Source: JADJNY01 sp046349615 (GTDB lineage Bacteria; Planctomycetota; UBA1135; GCA-002686595). Taken from it: a DNA stretch of 64,000 nt. Below, piece after piece: positions 54,893-63,292 of this stretch. The position numbers and the translations under genes are program-made. Position 1 is the first letter of the stretch. Every line of letters starts with the position of its first letter. Location: NCBI GenBank assembly GCA_046349615.1, contig JAXMBZ010000010.1:124001-188000 (forward strand), in the 5' to 3' direction. The notes beneath the pieces are model-generated. The model was not told the origin of the DNA. It saw only the letters and a list, made by a program, of their open reading frames with translations, and did no database searches.

Positions 54893-55521
54893 GCGGCACC
54901 TCCGCGCTGCTTCGCGAGCAGCTCGAACACGCGCGCGAAGGCGACGCGTGCGCGCGTGAGCGTGGACTCCGTCGCCTTCTCGGTCTTCGCGGCGCGCGCG
55001 GCGATCTCGGCGACGGAGAGCCCGTCCACGTACTTCGCGAGCAGCGACTCGCGGTAGGCGAGCGGCAGCGAAGACAACGTCGCGCCGACGAGGTCCCGGG
55101 TCTCGCGCCGCTCGAGCACGCTCTCGGGGAGCGGCGAGCGCGCGACCTCGGCGAGGATCAGGTCGATCTCGGGATCGGCGGCCTCGAGGACCTCGTCGAG
55201 CGAGCGCGGGCGCGCCTTGCGCCGCTCCCCGCGCAGCTTGTTGCGCGCGATCCCACAGAGCCACGCATGGAGGCTCGCGCGCCCGTCGAAGCCCGCGGCC
55301 TTCTCGAGCGCGGTGAGGAACGTGTCCTGCACGAGGTCCTCCGCGCGGTGCCGATCGCCGCCGACGCGATAGTGGACGAACTCGTAGAGCGCGTCGAGGT
55401 GGCGCTCGAGGAACTCCTCCGCCGCTCCGGGCGCGCGAGCCGCGACGCGCGCAGCGAGCGCGAGGTCCGCGCTCGAGGCGCGATCGTCGGCGGGCGGCTC
55501 GGCGAGTCCAGGGTGGGGCAT
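54889..55521 (-). CDS. ECF-type RNA polymerase sigma factor
   Basis: A 210-residue sigma-70 family factor. Region 2 includes LYEFVHYRVGGDRHRAEDLVQDTFLTALEKA near 45-75, with the -10 recognition helix in ASLHAWLCGIARNKLRGERR. Region 4 includes LPLAYRESLLAKYVDGLSVAEIAARAAKTEKATESTLTRAR near the C-terminus, the HTH that reads -35. It directs polymerase to a stress or envelope regulon under control of the repeat protein downstream. It overlaps that gene by ATGA, as sigma/anti-sigma pairs do. No ATG-proximal Shine-Dalgarno is obvious. Confidence 0.92.
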   Translation of the reverse strand: MPHPGLAEPPADDRASSADLALAARVAARAPGAAEEFLERHLDALYEFVHYRVGGDRHRAEDLVQDTFLTALEKAAGFDGRASLHAWLCGIARNKLRGERRKARPRSLDEVLEAADPEIDLILAEVARSPLPESVLERRETRDLVGATLSSLPLAYRESLLAKYVDGLSVAEIAARAAKTEKATESTLTRARVAFARVFELLAKQRGGAA

Positions 55522-55619
55522 GCGGGGGCTCCGTGGCGCGGAGGACGGACATCCTTCGCGCTTTCCCGCCGAATTCCAGCGCGCGGTCGCGGGCCCTGGA
55601 TCGGCCCCCGCCGCGTTCC

Positions 55620-55625
55620 TAGACT
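55620..55625 (+). promoter_or_regulatory. TAGACT -10-like hexamer before lipoprotein gene
   Basis: TAGACT lies 19 nt before the lipoprotein ATG. A GGAG lies about 7 nt before the ATG, so this would be a short-leader rather than leaderless transcript. Confidence 0.4.
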
Positions 55626-55644
55626 CCGCCCCACGGAGTCCTCC

Positions 55645-56244
55645 ATGCAACGCCCCGCCCTCGCCCTCCTGCTCCTCGCTTCGACCTTCCTCGCCGGCTG
55701 CGACGAAACGGACGCGGTCGCCGTGCGCGTGCGCGTCGAGGACGACCTGACGGGGACCGTGACCGTGAACGCGCTCGAGCTCCCCGCGTCGGGCGGCGCC
55801 GCCGTCGAGGCCTCGAAGGGCGCCGACTGGACCGCCCGCGTCGGGATCGTGTGCAACACGGGGACGTTCCAGGAGCTCGGCCGTCTGGAGCTCGCGGACA
55901 TCGCGTTCGCCGGGGGCTCGAACCCGAGCGGGCTCGTCTACGCGACGGTCACCCTGCCGCGCGGCGAGAAGGCGGTGTGGCCGAAGAAGCTCGTCCCGCT
56001 CTCCGCGGACGACCGCACGAAGTCCGCGAAGGCCTTCGATCCGTCGGGCAAGACGGCGGAGGTCGGTGCGACGGTCAAGCTCGAGTTCACGCTGCCTTCG
56101 TCCGTGATCGGCAACGGACTCTTGGGGAAGACGCGCGGCGTGCGCCTCTCGAGCGACGGCAACGTCGCGACGCTGCTCGTGCCGATCGACGTCGCGCTCT
56201 CCGCGGGAGAACCGCTCGTCTGGCACATGACCTGGCAGCGGTGA
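55645..56244 (+). CDS. lipoprotein of unknown function
   Basis: A 199-residue lipoprotein with lipobox FLAGC (Cys19). The mature part is all-beta: VAVRVRVEDDLTGTVTVNALELP, VYATVTLPRGEKAVW and ATVKLEFTLPSSVIG, and seems a small envelope beta-domain. No family recognised. It diverges from the sigma factor gene (123 nt between starts) and converges on the photolyase gene with 7 bases between stops. Confidence 0.75.
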   Translation: MQRPALALLLLASTFLAGCDETDAVAVRVRVEDDLTGTVTVNALELPASGGAAVEASKGADWTARVGIVCNTGTFQELGRLELADIAFAGGSNPSGLVYATVTLPRGEKAVWPKKLVPLSADDRTKSAKAFDPSGKTAEVGATVKLEFTLPSSVIGNGLLGKTRGVRLSSDGNVATLLVPIDVALSAGEPLVWHMTWQR

Positions 56245-56251
56245 CGCGGCT

Positions 56252-57721
56252 TCACGTCGCGTAGCGCGCGAGGTACGGCTCGACGTCGAACTTCCGCGCG
56301 GTGTTCTGCGAGCTCATGTAGCGGATCGAGCCGAACACCCTGCGCTCGGGCGCCCACGGGCGGTCGTAGCGGCCGAAGACCCAGAAGATGCCCGAGTAGG
56401 AGTTCGGGTCGCGCCCGTCGAGCGCCCACCGGTTGTTGAGCTCGATCAAGACTTCGAGCGCAGCGCGCGGGCTCTCCGTCCACTCGAGGACCTTCTTGCC
56501 CCAGAGCATGCGCAGGTAGTTGTGGATCACGCCCTCGCGCCGCAGTTCGCGCTGCGCGGCGTTCCAAAGCGGGTCGTGCGTCCTCGCGTTTTCGAGCTCG
56601 TCGCGCGTGTAGACGTGCTCGCGCGCGTCCTTCGCGTGCAGCTCGAGCGTCGCGCGCGCCCAGTCGGGGAGCGACTCGAACCGGTCGTGGTCCGCGCGGC
56701 GCGCGCCGAAGTTGAGGCCGAGCTCGCGCCACGTGACGAGCTCGTCGAGGAAGGCCTCGCTCGACGGCGCGAGGTTCCAATAGCCCTCCTTCTTGCCCGC
56801 GGTCGTCGCGGCGAGCTTCGCGGGCGTCCAGCGCTCGCGCTCGGTCACCGCGGCGAACGCCTCGTGCACGGAGACGTGGCCGAAGTGGAGCCACGGTGAG
56901 AGCCCGGACGACGCGCCGCTCGCGGGCTCGCTGCGCTCCTCCGCGTAGCGCGGGAGGCGCGTGCGCACGAAGTCGGCGAGCACGCGGCGACCTTCGACGT
57001 GGCCGCCGATCCGAGACGCGACGACGCCGACCTCGGCGTCGAGCGGCAGACGCGCGAGCGCCTTCGCGTCGGCGCGCAGCAGCGCCTCGCTCGCGCGGGG
57101 CCAGCGCGATTCGATCCCGCGCGGGAGCGCCGCGTCGCGCGGAAAGGTCGCGCCGTCGAGCGGATCGGGGAGCGGCGGCTCCGCGAGGTAGGGACGCAGG
57201 TTCTTCTGCAGCCAGCGGCGGAACGCGTACGCCGTCGGGAAGAGCGCGTCGGGCGCGCGGTAGGGGACGAGGCCCGCGGCGTCGACGGCTTCGACGCGCA
57301 CGTCGAGCGCGCGCGCGGCGGCCTCGACCATCCGCGGAAGGAAGAAGCACGGCCAGTCGTCGGCGACGACGCACGCGGCGTCCTTCGCGAGCGCGGCGAG
57401 GAGCCCGCGGCCCGCGCCCGGCTCGGGCTCGACGTACGCGTGGTACGCCACGCCGCGCTCGGCGAACGCCGCGGCGTTGTCGCGCATGCCCTGGAGCACG
57501 AACGCGTGGTGGCGCGGGCTCGCCCAGCGGTAGCCGGCGCGCAGCGGCTCGAGCACGACGAGCGGCAGCTTGCGCCGCTCCGCGATCCGCACCGCGCGCT
57601 GCAGCGCGAAGTTCCAACCCGGCCGGCGCGCCGCGGTCATCCAGTAGAGGACGTGCCGCGCGTCGGCGCGCTCGGGGCGATCGTTCAGCGCGCGGAGGCG
57701 CAGGGCCTGGGGCGAAGTCAC
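56252..57721 (-). CDS. class II CPD photolyase
   Basis: A 489-residue DNA photolyase. N-terminal antenna domain VLYWMTAARRPGWNFALQRAVRIAERR near 30-55, then the FAD domain with GLSPWLHFGHVSVHEAFAAV, LVTWRELGLNFGAR, WNAAQRELRREGVIHNYLRMLWGKKVLEW and NNRWALDGRDPNSYSGIFWVFGRYDRPW, all class II hallmarks. It uses blue light to split cyclobutane pyrimidine dimers. GTG at 57721 is chosen because upstream codons look non-coding. The class suits an open-water or surface organism exposed to sunlight. The YbgA-like protein often seen next to photolyase genes is 15 kb away. Confidence 0.93.
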   Translation of the reverse strand: MTSPQALRLRALNDRPERADARHVLYWMTAARRPGWNFALQRAVRIAERRKLPLVVLEPLRAGYRWASPRHHAFVLQGMRDNAAAFAERGVAYHAYVEPEPGAGRGLLAALAKDAACVVADDWPCFFLPRMVEAAARALDVRVEAVDAAGLVPYRAPDALFPTAYAFRRWLQKNLRPYLAEPPLPDPLDGATFPRDAALPRGIESRWPRASEALLRADAKALARLPLDAEVGVVASRIGGHVEGRRVLADFVRTRLPRYAEERSEPASGASSGLSPWLHFGHVSVHEAFAAVTERERWTPAKLAATTAGKKEGYWNLAPSSEAFLDELVTWRELGLNFGARRADHDRFESLPDWARATLELHAKDAREHVYTRDELENARTHDPLWNAAQRELRREGVIHNYLRMLWGKKVLEWTESPRAALEVLIELNNRWALDGRDPNSYSGIFWVFGRYDRPWAPERRVFGSIRYMSSQNTARKFDVEPYLARYAT

Positions 57722-57823
57722 GCGCGGGTTGTCGCAGCCGCGCGCGCCCGCGGCAAGTCCGAGACGCGTGCGAGGCGCCGCGTGCACGACGCCGGCCGCC
57801 GCGTCCGACCGAATCGACCGGGA

Positions 57824-58780
57824 TCAGTAGCCGTAGCTCTCGGGGCGCGCCGAGAACGCGATCCACACCGCCGCTCCGGCGAGCAGGACCACGAGCAGCA
57901 CGCGCGCGCTCTCGCGCTTGACGGGCGTCCACGTGGCGAAGGGACCGATGCCCGCGAAGCTCGGCACGACGACCGCGGCCGCGGCGAGCCCGACGGACGC
58001 GAGCGGCACCTGGTTGAACGCCCACGCGTTGATCCACGCGCCGACGAGCACGACGCTGACGATCGCCACGGGCCCGCCGGAGAGCGTGAACGCGCGGCGC
58101 TTGCGGGCGACGAGCGCGCTGACGGCGAGCACGGCGGCGAGCGCGCCGCACAACCGCCCGATCACCGTGCTCCCGCCGAGCGCGATCGCGACCGCGGAAC
58201 CGGCGGAAGCGAGCGCGAGCACGAGCGACGGCAGCGGACCGCGCAGACGCTCGCACGAGAGTTCGAGCGCGGCCCACGTCGCCATCGCGGCGAGGAACAC
58301 GAGCAGCGCCACGAGGATGCCGGGCGTGCCCTGCCCGATCTTCACGCGCAGGGACAGCACGACGAGCAGGGCGAGCACGATCGGCGCACCGCCGCTCGGA
58401 AGGAAGCGCTTCACCGACTCGATGCGCGCGACGCCCGCGGTGCCGATCGCGGCGACGATGCACCACGGGATCCAGTCCTTCGCGGCGAGGACGCGGGATT
58501 CGCTCGGCACGGCGAACTCGCGGAAGATCGACCACCACGCGGCGAGCAGGGCGAGCCCGAACGCGAGCGCGCCGAGCGCGCGCGCGTGGACGGAAGCCGC
58601 CGGGCCGCGCGGCGCCGGCTTGCGCTCCCGCACGCTGGACTCCGGCGCCGCGTTCTCGCTCGTGGAGCCGACGCCTTCCTCGCGCGCGCCTTCGCGGCGC
58701 CGCCACGCCCACGCGAGGAGCGCGAGCGCGATCAGCGCGGGGACGACGAGGTCGAGGAGCGGGATCTCGAGGGGGGGCAT
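57824..58780 (-). CDS. polytopic membrane protein of unknown function
   Basis: A 318-residue protein with one N-terminal helix (LLDLVVPALIALALLAWAW), a charged linker (about 28-65), then about eight more helices such as LVLALASAGSAVAIAL and LVLLAGAAVWIAFSA. The terminal region is short and charged. No conserved motif recognised. ATG at 58780. It stands 70 nt behind yceI, separated by a strong hairpin, so it may have its own promoter. Confidence 0.65.
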   Translation of the reverse strand: MPPLEIPLLDLVVPALIALALLAWAWRRREGAREEGVGSTSENAAPESSVRERKPAPRGPAASVHARALGALAFGLALLAAWWSIFREFAVPSESRVLAAKDWIPWCIVAAIGTAGVARIESVKRFLPSGGAPIVLALLVVLSLRVKIGQGTPGILVALLVFLAAMATWAALELSCERLRGPLPSLVLALASAGSAVAIALGGSTVIGRLCGALAAVLAVSALVARKRRAFTLSGGPVAIVSVVLVGAWINAWAFNQVPLASVGLAAAAVVVPSFAGIGPFATWTPVKRESARVLLVVLLAGAAVWIAFSARPESYGY

Positions 58781-58806
58781 GGGCGGAGCGAAGCGCGCCG
58801 AAGCGT

Positions 58807-58831
58807 GGAGCCCCGCGCGCGGCGGGGCTCC
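58807..58831 (-). terminator. hairpin after yceI
   Basis: GGAGCCCCGC and GCGGGGCTCC pair perfectly around GCGCG (10-bp stem), 20 nt past the yceI stop on the minus strand. No T-run follows, but it is well placed to separate yceI from the membrane gene. Confidence 0.55.
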
Positions 58832-58850
58832 TTCCGGCGCGCGGCGCGGA

Positions 58851-59459
58851 TCACTTCTTCGCGGCTTCGACGTCGATCGTCAGGTGGACGTCCTCGCCGA
58901 GCATGCCGGGGTACGTCTTGATGCCGAACTCGCCGCGCTGGAGCACGAGCGAGGCGGAGAAGCCGCCGACCTCGTTGCCCATCGGGCCCTTGCCGCTGCC
59001 GACGAACTCGACGTCCGCGGTGACGCTCTTCGTCACGCCGTGGAGCGCGAGGTCGCCCGTGACCGCGAGCTTGTCGCCCTTCTTCGCGACCTTCGTGCTC
59101 TTGAACGTCGCCTTGGGGAACTGCGCGGCGTCGAAGAAATCGGCGCCCTTGAGGTGGTCGTCGCGCTTCCCGTTGTTCGTGTCGACGCTGCCGACCTCGA
59201 TCGTGAGCTCGACCTTCGACTTCTCCGGCGCTGCGGCGTCGTACTGGATCGTGCCGCTCATCGCGTTGAAGCGACCGTGGAACCACGCGGCTCCGGCGTG
59301 CTTGAGCTTGAAGACCGCGCTCGAGTGGACGGGGTCGACTTCATAGGTCGCCGCGCCCTCCGCGACGATCGGCGCCGAGACGGAGGGACGGACGAACGCG
59401 AAGCCGAGCGCGAGGCTCGAGACGAGACCAGCGGCGAGGACGAGGCGGGAGATCTGCAT
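58851..59459 (-). CDS. YceI family periplasmic protein
   Basis: A 202-residue protein with a signal peptide to about residue 30 and the YceI pattern: TYEVDPVHSSAVFKLKHAGAAWFHGRFNAMSGTIQYD, VDTNNGKRDDHLKGADFFDA, FPKATFKSTKV and VTGDLALHGVTKSVTADVEF. The lipocalin-like barrel binds isoprenoid lipids such as polyprenyl chains in studied members, and is often acid or stress induced. It stands alone, with its start facing the SPFH gene pair across a 263-bp gap. Confidence 0.93.
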   Translation of the reverse strand: MQISRLVLAAGLVSSLALGFAFVRPSVSAPIVAEGAATYEVDPVHSSAVFKLKHAGAAWFHGRFNAMSGTIQYDAAAPEKSKVELTIEVGSVDTNNGKRDDHLKGADFFDAAQFPKATFKSTKVAKKGDKLAVTGDLALHGVTKSVTADVEFVGSGKGPMGNEVGGFSASLVLQRGEFGIKTYPGMLGEDVHLTIDVEAAKK

Positions 59460-59722
59460 GGCGTGACGGCGGGGTCGGGGTGTTCGGGATTCCTCCGGCG
59501 CGACGGCGCGGAGCGAGGCGGGGAGGCTCGCGGATCCAACGCGCGATTGCAAGCGCGCGCGGAATTCCGATTCGGCGCGGAACCGCGCGGCGCGCGCGGG
59601 TTTCGTGGAGAGCACGAGGGCACGTGGTCACCGCGCGGTACGCGGTCGCGGGCCCGGCGCGGACGCGCGGCGTCCTCCGTGCGTTTCCCCCGAACGCGGG
59701 CGCTCGCTCGCAGGCCCTCCCC

Positions 59723-60853
59723 ATGTCCCACGCGGAATCCCGCACGCGCGGCGCGCGCGCGAAACGCGCCGCGCTCGACGGCGCGCTCGCGCTCGTCGTC
59801 GCGACGGCGCTCCTCTACGGCGCGCTGCGGCGCGTCGACCCGACCGGCGGAGTCGTGCAGGTCGCGGACGACGAGGTCGCGGTCGTCGTCGACGCGCTCG
59901 CCGGCACGCGGCGCGTCTCGAACGTGCCCGGCTACCAGCTCTTCGTCCCGTGGAAGGACGAGGTGCACGTGCTCGATCGCAGTCCCGACGAGCTCGTGTT
60001 CGACGGCGTCGAGTACTCCGCGCCGAACCAAGTGCCGAGGATCGAGGCGCGCGGGCGCGACGGATCGCGCTTCCAGCTCGAGCGGTTCGCGCTCTCGTAC
60101 GCGCTCGTCGCGGCGCGCGCGGACCTCGTCCTGGAGGACTCGGGCCCCGGCGACGGCTTCAAGGAGAACCTCGTGCGCGCGTACGTCCGCGCGTTCGTGC
60201 GCGACGAGCTCGGACGGCTCGCGCCGGAGGAAGCGCTGCGCCCCGACCTCGCGCGCGCCGCGGCGACGCGGGCGATGGAGCGCGCGAACACCGCGCTCGC
60301 GCCGCACGGCATCGAAGTGCTCGAGATCGGCACGCCGAAGCCCGTCTTCGACAAGGCGTTCGAGGACCTGCTCAACCGCCGCAAGCAGGGCGACCTCGAG
60401 GTCGAGCGCAAGCGCGCGTACCTCAAGCAGCTCCCGCGCGAGCGCGAGGACCGGCTCGCGGCGATCCGCGACGACAAGGACCGCGAGCTCGATCTCCTTC
60501 GGCGCAACCTCGCCGTGAACACGGCCGCCGCCGAGCGCGAGGCGACGAAGCTCAAGGTCGACGCGGACATCGTGTTCGCGAACCGCGAGAAAGCGGGCGG
60601 AGCGGCGCGCGCCGAGCTCGCGACGCGCGCGGCGGGGCTGCGCGAGCGCAACGCGGGCCTGCTCGAGGACGCGCGGCGCGAGGCGGAGGAGCTCGAGCGT
60701 CACGGCGAGGCGGCGGTGCGCGCGGCGCTCGTCGAGCGGCTCGCGGACGTGCGCTTCACGATCCAGCCGTTCCGCCGCGCGAACGAGCGCGACGAGCGCG
60801 CGCTCCCGTCCGAGGTGCAAGCCGCCGCGAACGCGGGACGAGGTGCGCCGTGA
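59723..60853 (+). CDS. SPFH (Band 7) membrane protein, first of pair
   Basis: A 376-residue protein with one N-terminal membrane helix (ALDGALALVVATALLYGAL) and an SPFH domain: VVQVADDEVAVVVDALAGTRRVSNVPGYQLFVPWKDEVHVLDRSPDE and LERFALSYALVAARADL. The C-terminal half is a long coiled-coil with many E/R/A residues (from about 225), as in HflK/stomatin proteins that form oligomeric membrane cages. It is translationally coupled to a second SPFH protein. Role is probably membrane organisation or control of a protease; the partner is unknown. Confidence 0.85.
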   Translation: MSHAESRTRGARAKRAALDGALALVVATALLYGALRRVDPTGGVVQVADDEVAVVVDALAGTRRVSNVPGYQLFVPWKDEVHVLDRSPDELVFDGVEYSAPNQVPRIEARGRDGSRFQLERFALSYALVAARADLVLEDSGPGDGFKENLVRAYVRAFVRDELGRLAPEEALRPDLARAAATRAMERANTALAPHGIEVLEIGTPKPVFDKAFEDLLNRRKQGDLEVERKRAYLKQLPREREDRLAAIRDDKDRELDLLRRNLAVNTAAAEREATKLKVDADIVFANREKAGGAARAELATRAAGLRERNAGLLEDARREAEELERHGEAAVRAALVERLADVRFTIQPFRRANERDERALPSEVQAAANAGRGAP

Positions 60854-62055
60854 GAGCCCTCTTCGCCCGGATGGGCGCGCTCGTCGTCGCGCTCGCGCGC
60901 GGGACCCTCGCCGCGGCGCGCCGTTTCGCCGTCGGTTCGCGTGCGTTGTTCGTGCGCGCGCTCCGCTCCGCGTTCGCGCGCGCCGCGGGACGGCTCGCGC
61001 TCCGCGGCGCGCGCATCGGCGCGCTCGGCGCGTTCCTCGCGGCGCTCGCGTTCGGCGTCGGCGCGCTCGGTCTGCACCGCGTGGCGCCGGGGACGATCGG
61101 CGTGCTCCAGGTCGACTTCGGCGGGCGCGGGATCGTGCCGCGCGACTACGAGAGCGGACTGCACTGGAGCCTCGCGGGCTGGCACTCGTGGCACGCGATC
61201 GACGGGCGCACGCGGATGCTCTCGTACGGCTGGAGCGGCGAACCCGCGGACGCGGAGCACCTCAAGGTCCGCACGAAGGACGGCAACTTCGTGCGCGTCG
61301 GCCTCGCGGTGCCGTGGCGCGTCAAGCGCGGCGAAGCGCATCGGCTCGTCGAGGAGGGGCTCAAGAGCACGTACGTCGAGCGCCTGCGCGCCGCCGTCGA
61401 GAAGACGCTGACGAGCGAGCTCGGCACGCTCTCGACGGAGGATTTTCGCGACACCGACGCGCGCAACGCGTGCCTCTCGGCGGCGCTGCCGAAGTTGAAC
61501 GCGGACCTCGCGCCGCTCCACGTCGAGGCGGAGTGCGTGCTCGTCGAGCTCTTCCGCTTCAACCCGGAGTACGAGATTCGCCAGCAGCAGGTCCAGCTCG
61601 AAGCGCTGCAGACGATCGTCGACGACACGAAGCGCGCGATCGCGGCGGAGGAGAAGAAGATCGACCTCTCGCAGCGCGAGACCGAGCGACTCGAGGCCGA
61701 GCTGCGGATCGAGCTCCAGCGCGCGATCGACGGCGAGAGCGACGCGGGTCGCGCGCGGATCGAGGCGGTGCTCGCGGAGGGCCGCGCGTACGACCAGACG
61801 CGCAAGGCGGCGGCGACCGCGGAGTTCGAACGGCTCGTCGCGGCCGGCGAGCGCGAGGTCGCGCAAGCGGATGCCGCGCGCGTCGCGGCGGAGAACGAAC
61901 GCCTCGCGTCGCGCGGCGGGCGCTGGCTCCTCGCGCGGCGCGCGGCGGAGAACCTGCACGTGAAGGAGGTGCTCCTCGACTCGAACGACCCGCGCAGCCC
62001 GAGCCTCTTCGACCTCGACGCGCTCGTGCGGCGGTTCGTGGGCGAGGGGAAATGA
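60850..62055 (+). CDS. SPFH (Band 7) membrane protein, second of pair
   Basis: A 401-residue partner. A strongly basic, Ala/Leu/Arg N-terminal extension of about 55 residues (amphipathic) precedes a membrane helix (LGAFLAALAFGVGALGLHRV), then an SPFH domain with PGTIGVLQVDFGGRGIVPRDYESGLHWSL and VRTKDGNFVRVGLAVPWRV, then a coiled-coil with TEFERLVAAGEREVAQADA-type heptads. GTG start in a GTGA overlap with its sister gene. Together they recall the HflK-HflC pair, though no FtsH gene is adjacent. Confidence 0.85.
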   Translation: MRALFARMGALVVALARGTLAAARRFAVGSRALFVRALRSAFARAAGRLALRGARIGALGAFLAALAFGVGALGLHRVAPGTIGVLQVDFGGRGIVPRDYESGLHWSLAGWHSWHAIDGRTRMLSYGWSGEPADAEHLKVRTKDGNFVRVGLAVPWRVKRGEAHRLVEEGLKSTYVERLRAAVEKTLTSELGTLSTEDFRDTDARNACLSAALPKLNADLAPLHVEAECVLVELFRFNPEYEIRQQQVQLEALQTIVDDTKRAIAAEEKKIDLSQRETERLEAELRIELQRAIDGESDAGRARIEAVLAEGRAYDQTRKAAATAEFERLVAAGEREVAQADAARVAAENERLASRGGRWLLARRAAENLHVKEVLLDSNDPRSPSLFDLDALVRRFVGEGK

Positions 62056-62123
62056 GGGACTCGAACCCCGGTTCGGGCGTGCGGCTCGTGGTTGCAGCCC
62101 GCCGAATTGGGGCGGCGTCGACG

Positions 62124-62152
62124 ACTTGAGATCACAATTCGTGATGTCAAGT
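62124..62152. promoter_or_regulatory. AT-rich dyad symmetry (operator or hairpin)
   Basis: ACTTGAGATCAC (62124-62135) and GTGATGTCAAGT (62141-62152) form an inverted repeat with one G-G mismatch around AATTC. The stretch is the AT-richest part of the vicinity. It sits 69 nt after the SPFH stop and 102 nt before the methyltransferase ATG, so it could be an operator for the latter or a stem-loop that ends the former. Confidence 0.5.
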
Positions 62153-62240
62153 TCACGCGCGTCCTCGACCGACGCTCGCGCGGGGGCCGTCCTCGGCGGA
62201 CGACTCGTTTCCGCGCGCGACGACCCCGCTCCCCGCGTGC

Positions 62241-62246
62241 TACGCT
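62241..62246 (+). promoter_or_regulatory. TACGCT -10-like hexamer, leaderless layout
   Basis: TACGCT ends 8 nt before the methyltransferase ATG (bases between: TCGAGCGC, no Shine-Dalgarno). Confidence 0.45.
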
Positions 62247-62254
62247 TCGAGCGC

Positions 62255-63268
62255 ATGTCGAGTCGGTCCCAAGGCGTCGCCGAGCCCGCCTACCCGCCCT
62301 TCCAAATCGACCCGCGCGACGTGCGGACCGAGCGCGTCGTCTGCCCGATCTGTCGCGCCGATTCGCCGCGCTCGTACCGCCCGCGCATGTACTCCGTCGC
62401 CGGCGTACCGTTCGACCTCGTGCGTTGTCCGTGCGGGATGGTCTACGTGAACCCGCGGCCCGACGGGCCGACGCTCGGGCGCATGTACTCCGACCCGGCG
62501 TACTACACCGAGGGCTACAACCTCGGCGTCGAGACGGAGAACTACTTCGATCGCAAGGACGAGCTCGTCCGGCAGTACGAGGGCACCGCGCGCGCGCTCG
62601 CGGCGGAGCTCGGGCGCACGGGGGAGCTGCTCGAGCTCGGCAGCGCCGGCGGCTTCTTCCTCGAGGGCGCGCGGCGCGCGGGCTTCCGCGTGCGCGGCGT
62701 CGAGCTCTCGGCGCCCGCGACGGCGTACGCGCGCAGGGAGCTCGGCCTCGAGATCTTCGAGGGTTGGCTCGCGGACGCGCCGTGGAAGGACGCGACGTTC
62801 GACGTCGCGTACGCCGACAACGTGCTCGAGCACACGACCGATCCGCTCGGGACGCTCGCGAAGCTGCGCGCGCTCTTGAAGCCCGGCGGACACCTCGTCG
62901 TGATCGTGCCGAGCTACGTGAACTCGCCGTGGTTCCGCGCGCTGCTGCTCGCCCAGCGCGTGTTGCCGCGCAAGCTCCTCGGTGAACCGCTCGTGCGCAT
63001 CCTGAAGCTCGACCCGGAGAAGGACAGCGGGCACCCGTACCACATCCTCGAGTTCGATCGCGCGACGTTGACGCGCCTCGTGCGCGCGGCGGGCTTCGAG
63101 GTCGTGTCCGTCGAAGGCTCGGTGCCGCTCCCCGCGCATCTCTTCAAGGTTGCGAGGCCCGACGTGAAGACGAGGCTCCTGCGCGGCGTCTTCCGCGCGC
63201 TCGACACGGGCATGCGCTGGCGCGTGCTGCCCGCCGCGCGCCTGCGGTTCCTTCTGCGGCGCACGTGA
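62255..63268 (+). CDS. class I SAM-dependent methyltransferase with N-terminal zinc-ribbon-like motif
   Basis: A 337-residue enzyme. The N-terminus carries Cys30, Cys33, Cys58 and Cys60 in CPIC and CPCG, the zinc-ribbon form seen in many sugar or polyketide methyltransferases. Then comes the SAM motif LLELGSAGGFFLEG at about 125-138, VRGVELSAPA, DVAYADNVLEHTTDP and LLKPGGHLVVIVPSY. It transfers a methyl group from SAM, substrate unknown; relatives act on glycan or antibiotic sugars. An earlier in-frame TTG exists, but this ATG, with TACGCT 8 nt upstream, is chosen. Confidence 0.88.
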   Translation: MSSRSQGVAEPAYPPFQIDPRDVRTERVVCPICRADSPRSYRPRMYSVAGVPFDLVRCPCGMVYVNPRPDGPTLGRMYSDPAYYTEGYNLGVETENYFDRKDELVRQYEGTARALAAELGRTGELLELGSAGGFFLEGARRAGFRVRGVELSAPATAYARRELGLEIFEGWLADAPWKDATFDVAYADNVLEHTTDPLGTLAKLRALLKPGGHLVVIVPSYVNSPWFRALLLAQRVLPRKLLGEPLVRILKLDPEKDSGHPYHILEFDRATLTRLVRAAGFEVVSVEGSVPLPAHLFKVARPDVKTRLLRGVFRALDTGMRWRVLPAARLRFLLRRT

Positions 63269-63292
63269 CGATGCCGAAGCTGCGCAGACGTT

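Noticed and set aside
62041..62140. tRNA-like sequence on the minus strand (GGGGTTCGAGTCCC just left of the methyltransferase)
   Set aside because: The T-loop phrase looks right, but no 7-bp acceptor stem or D and anticodon arms can be formed around it, so it is a chance match.
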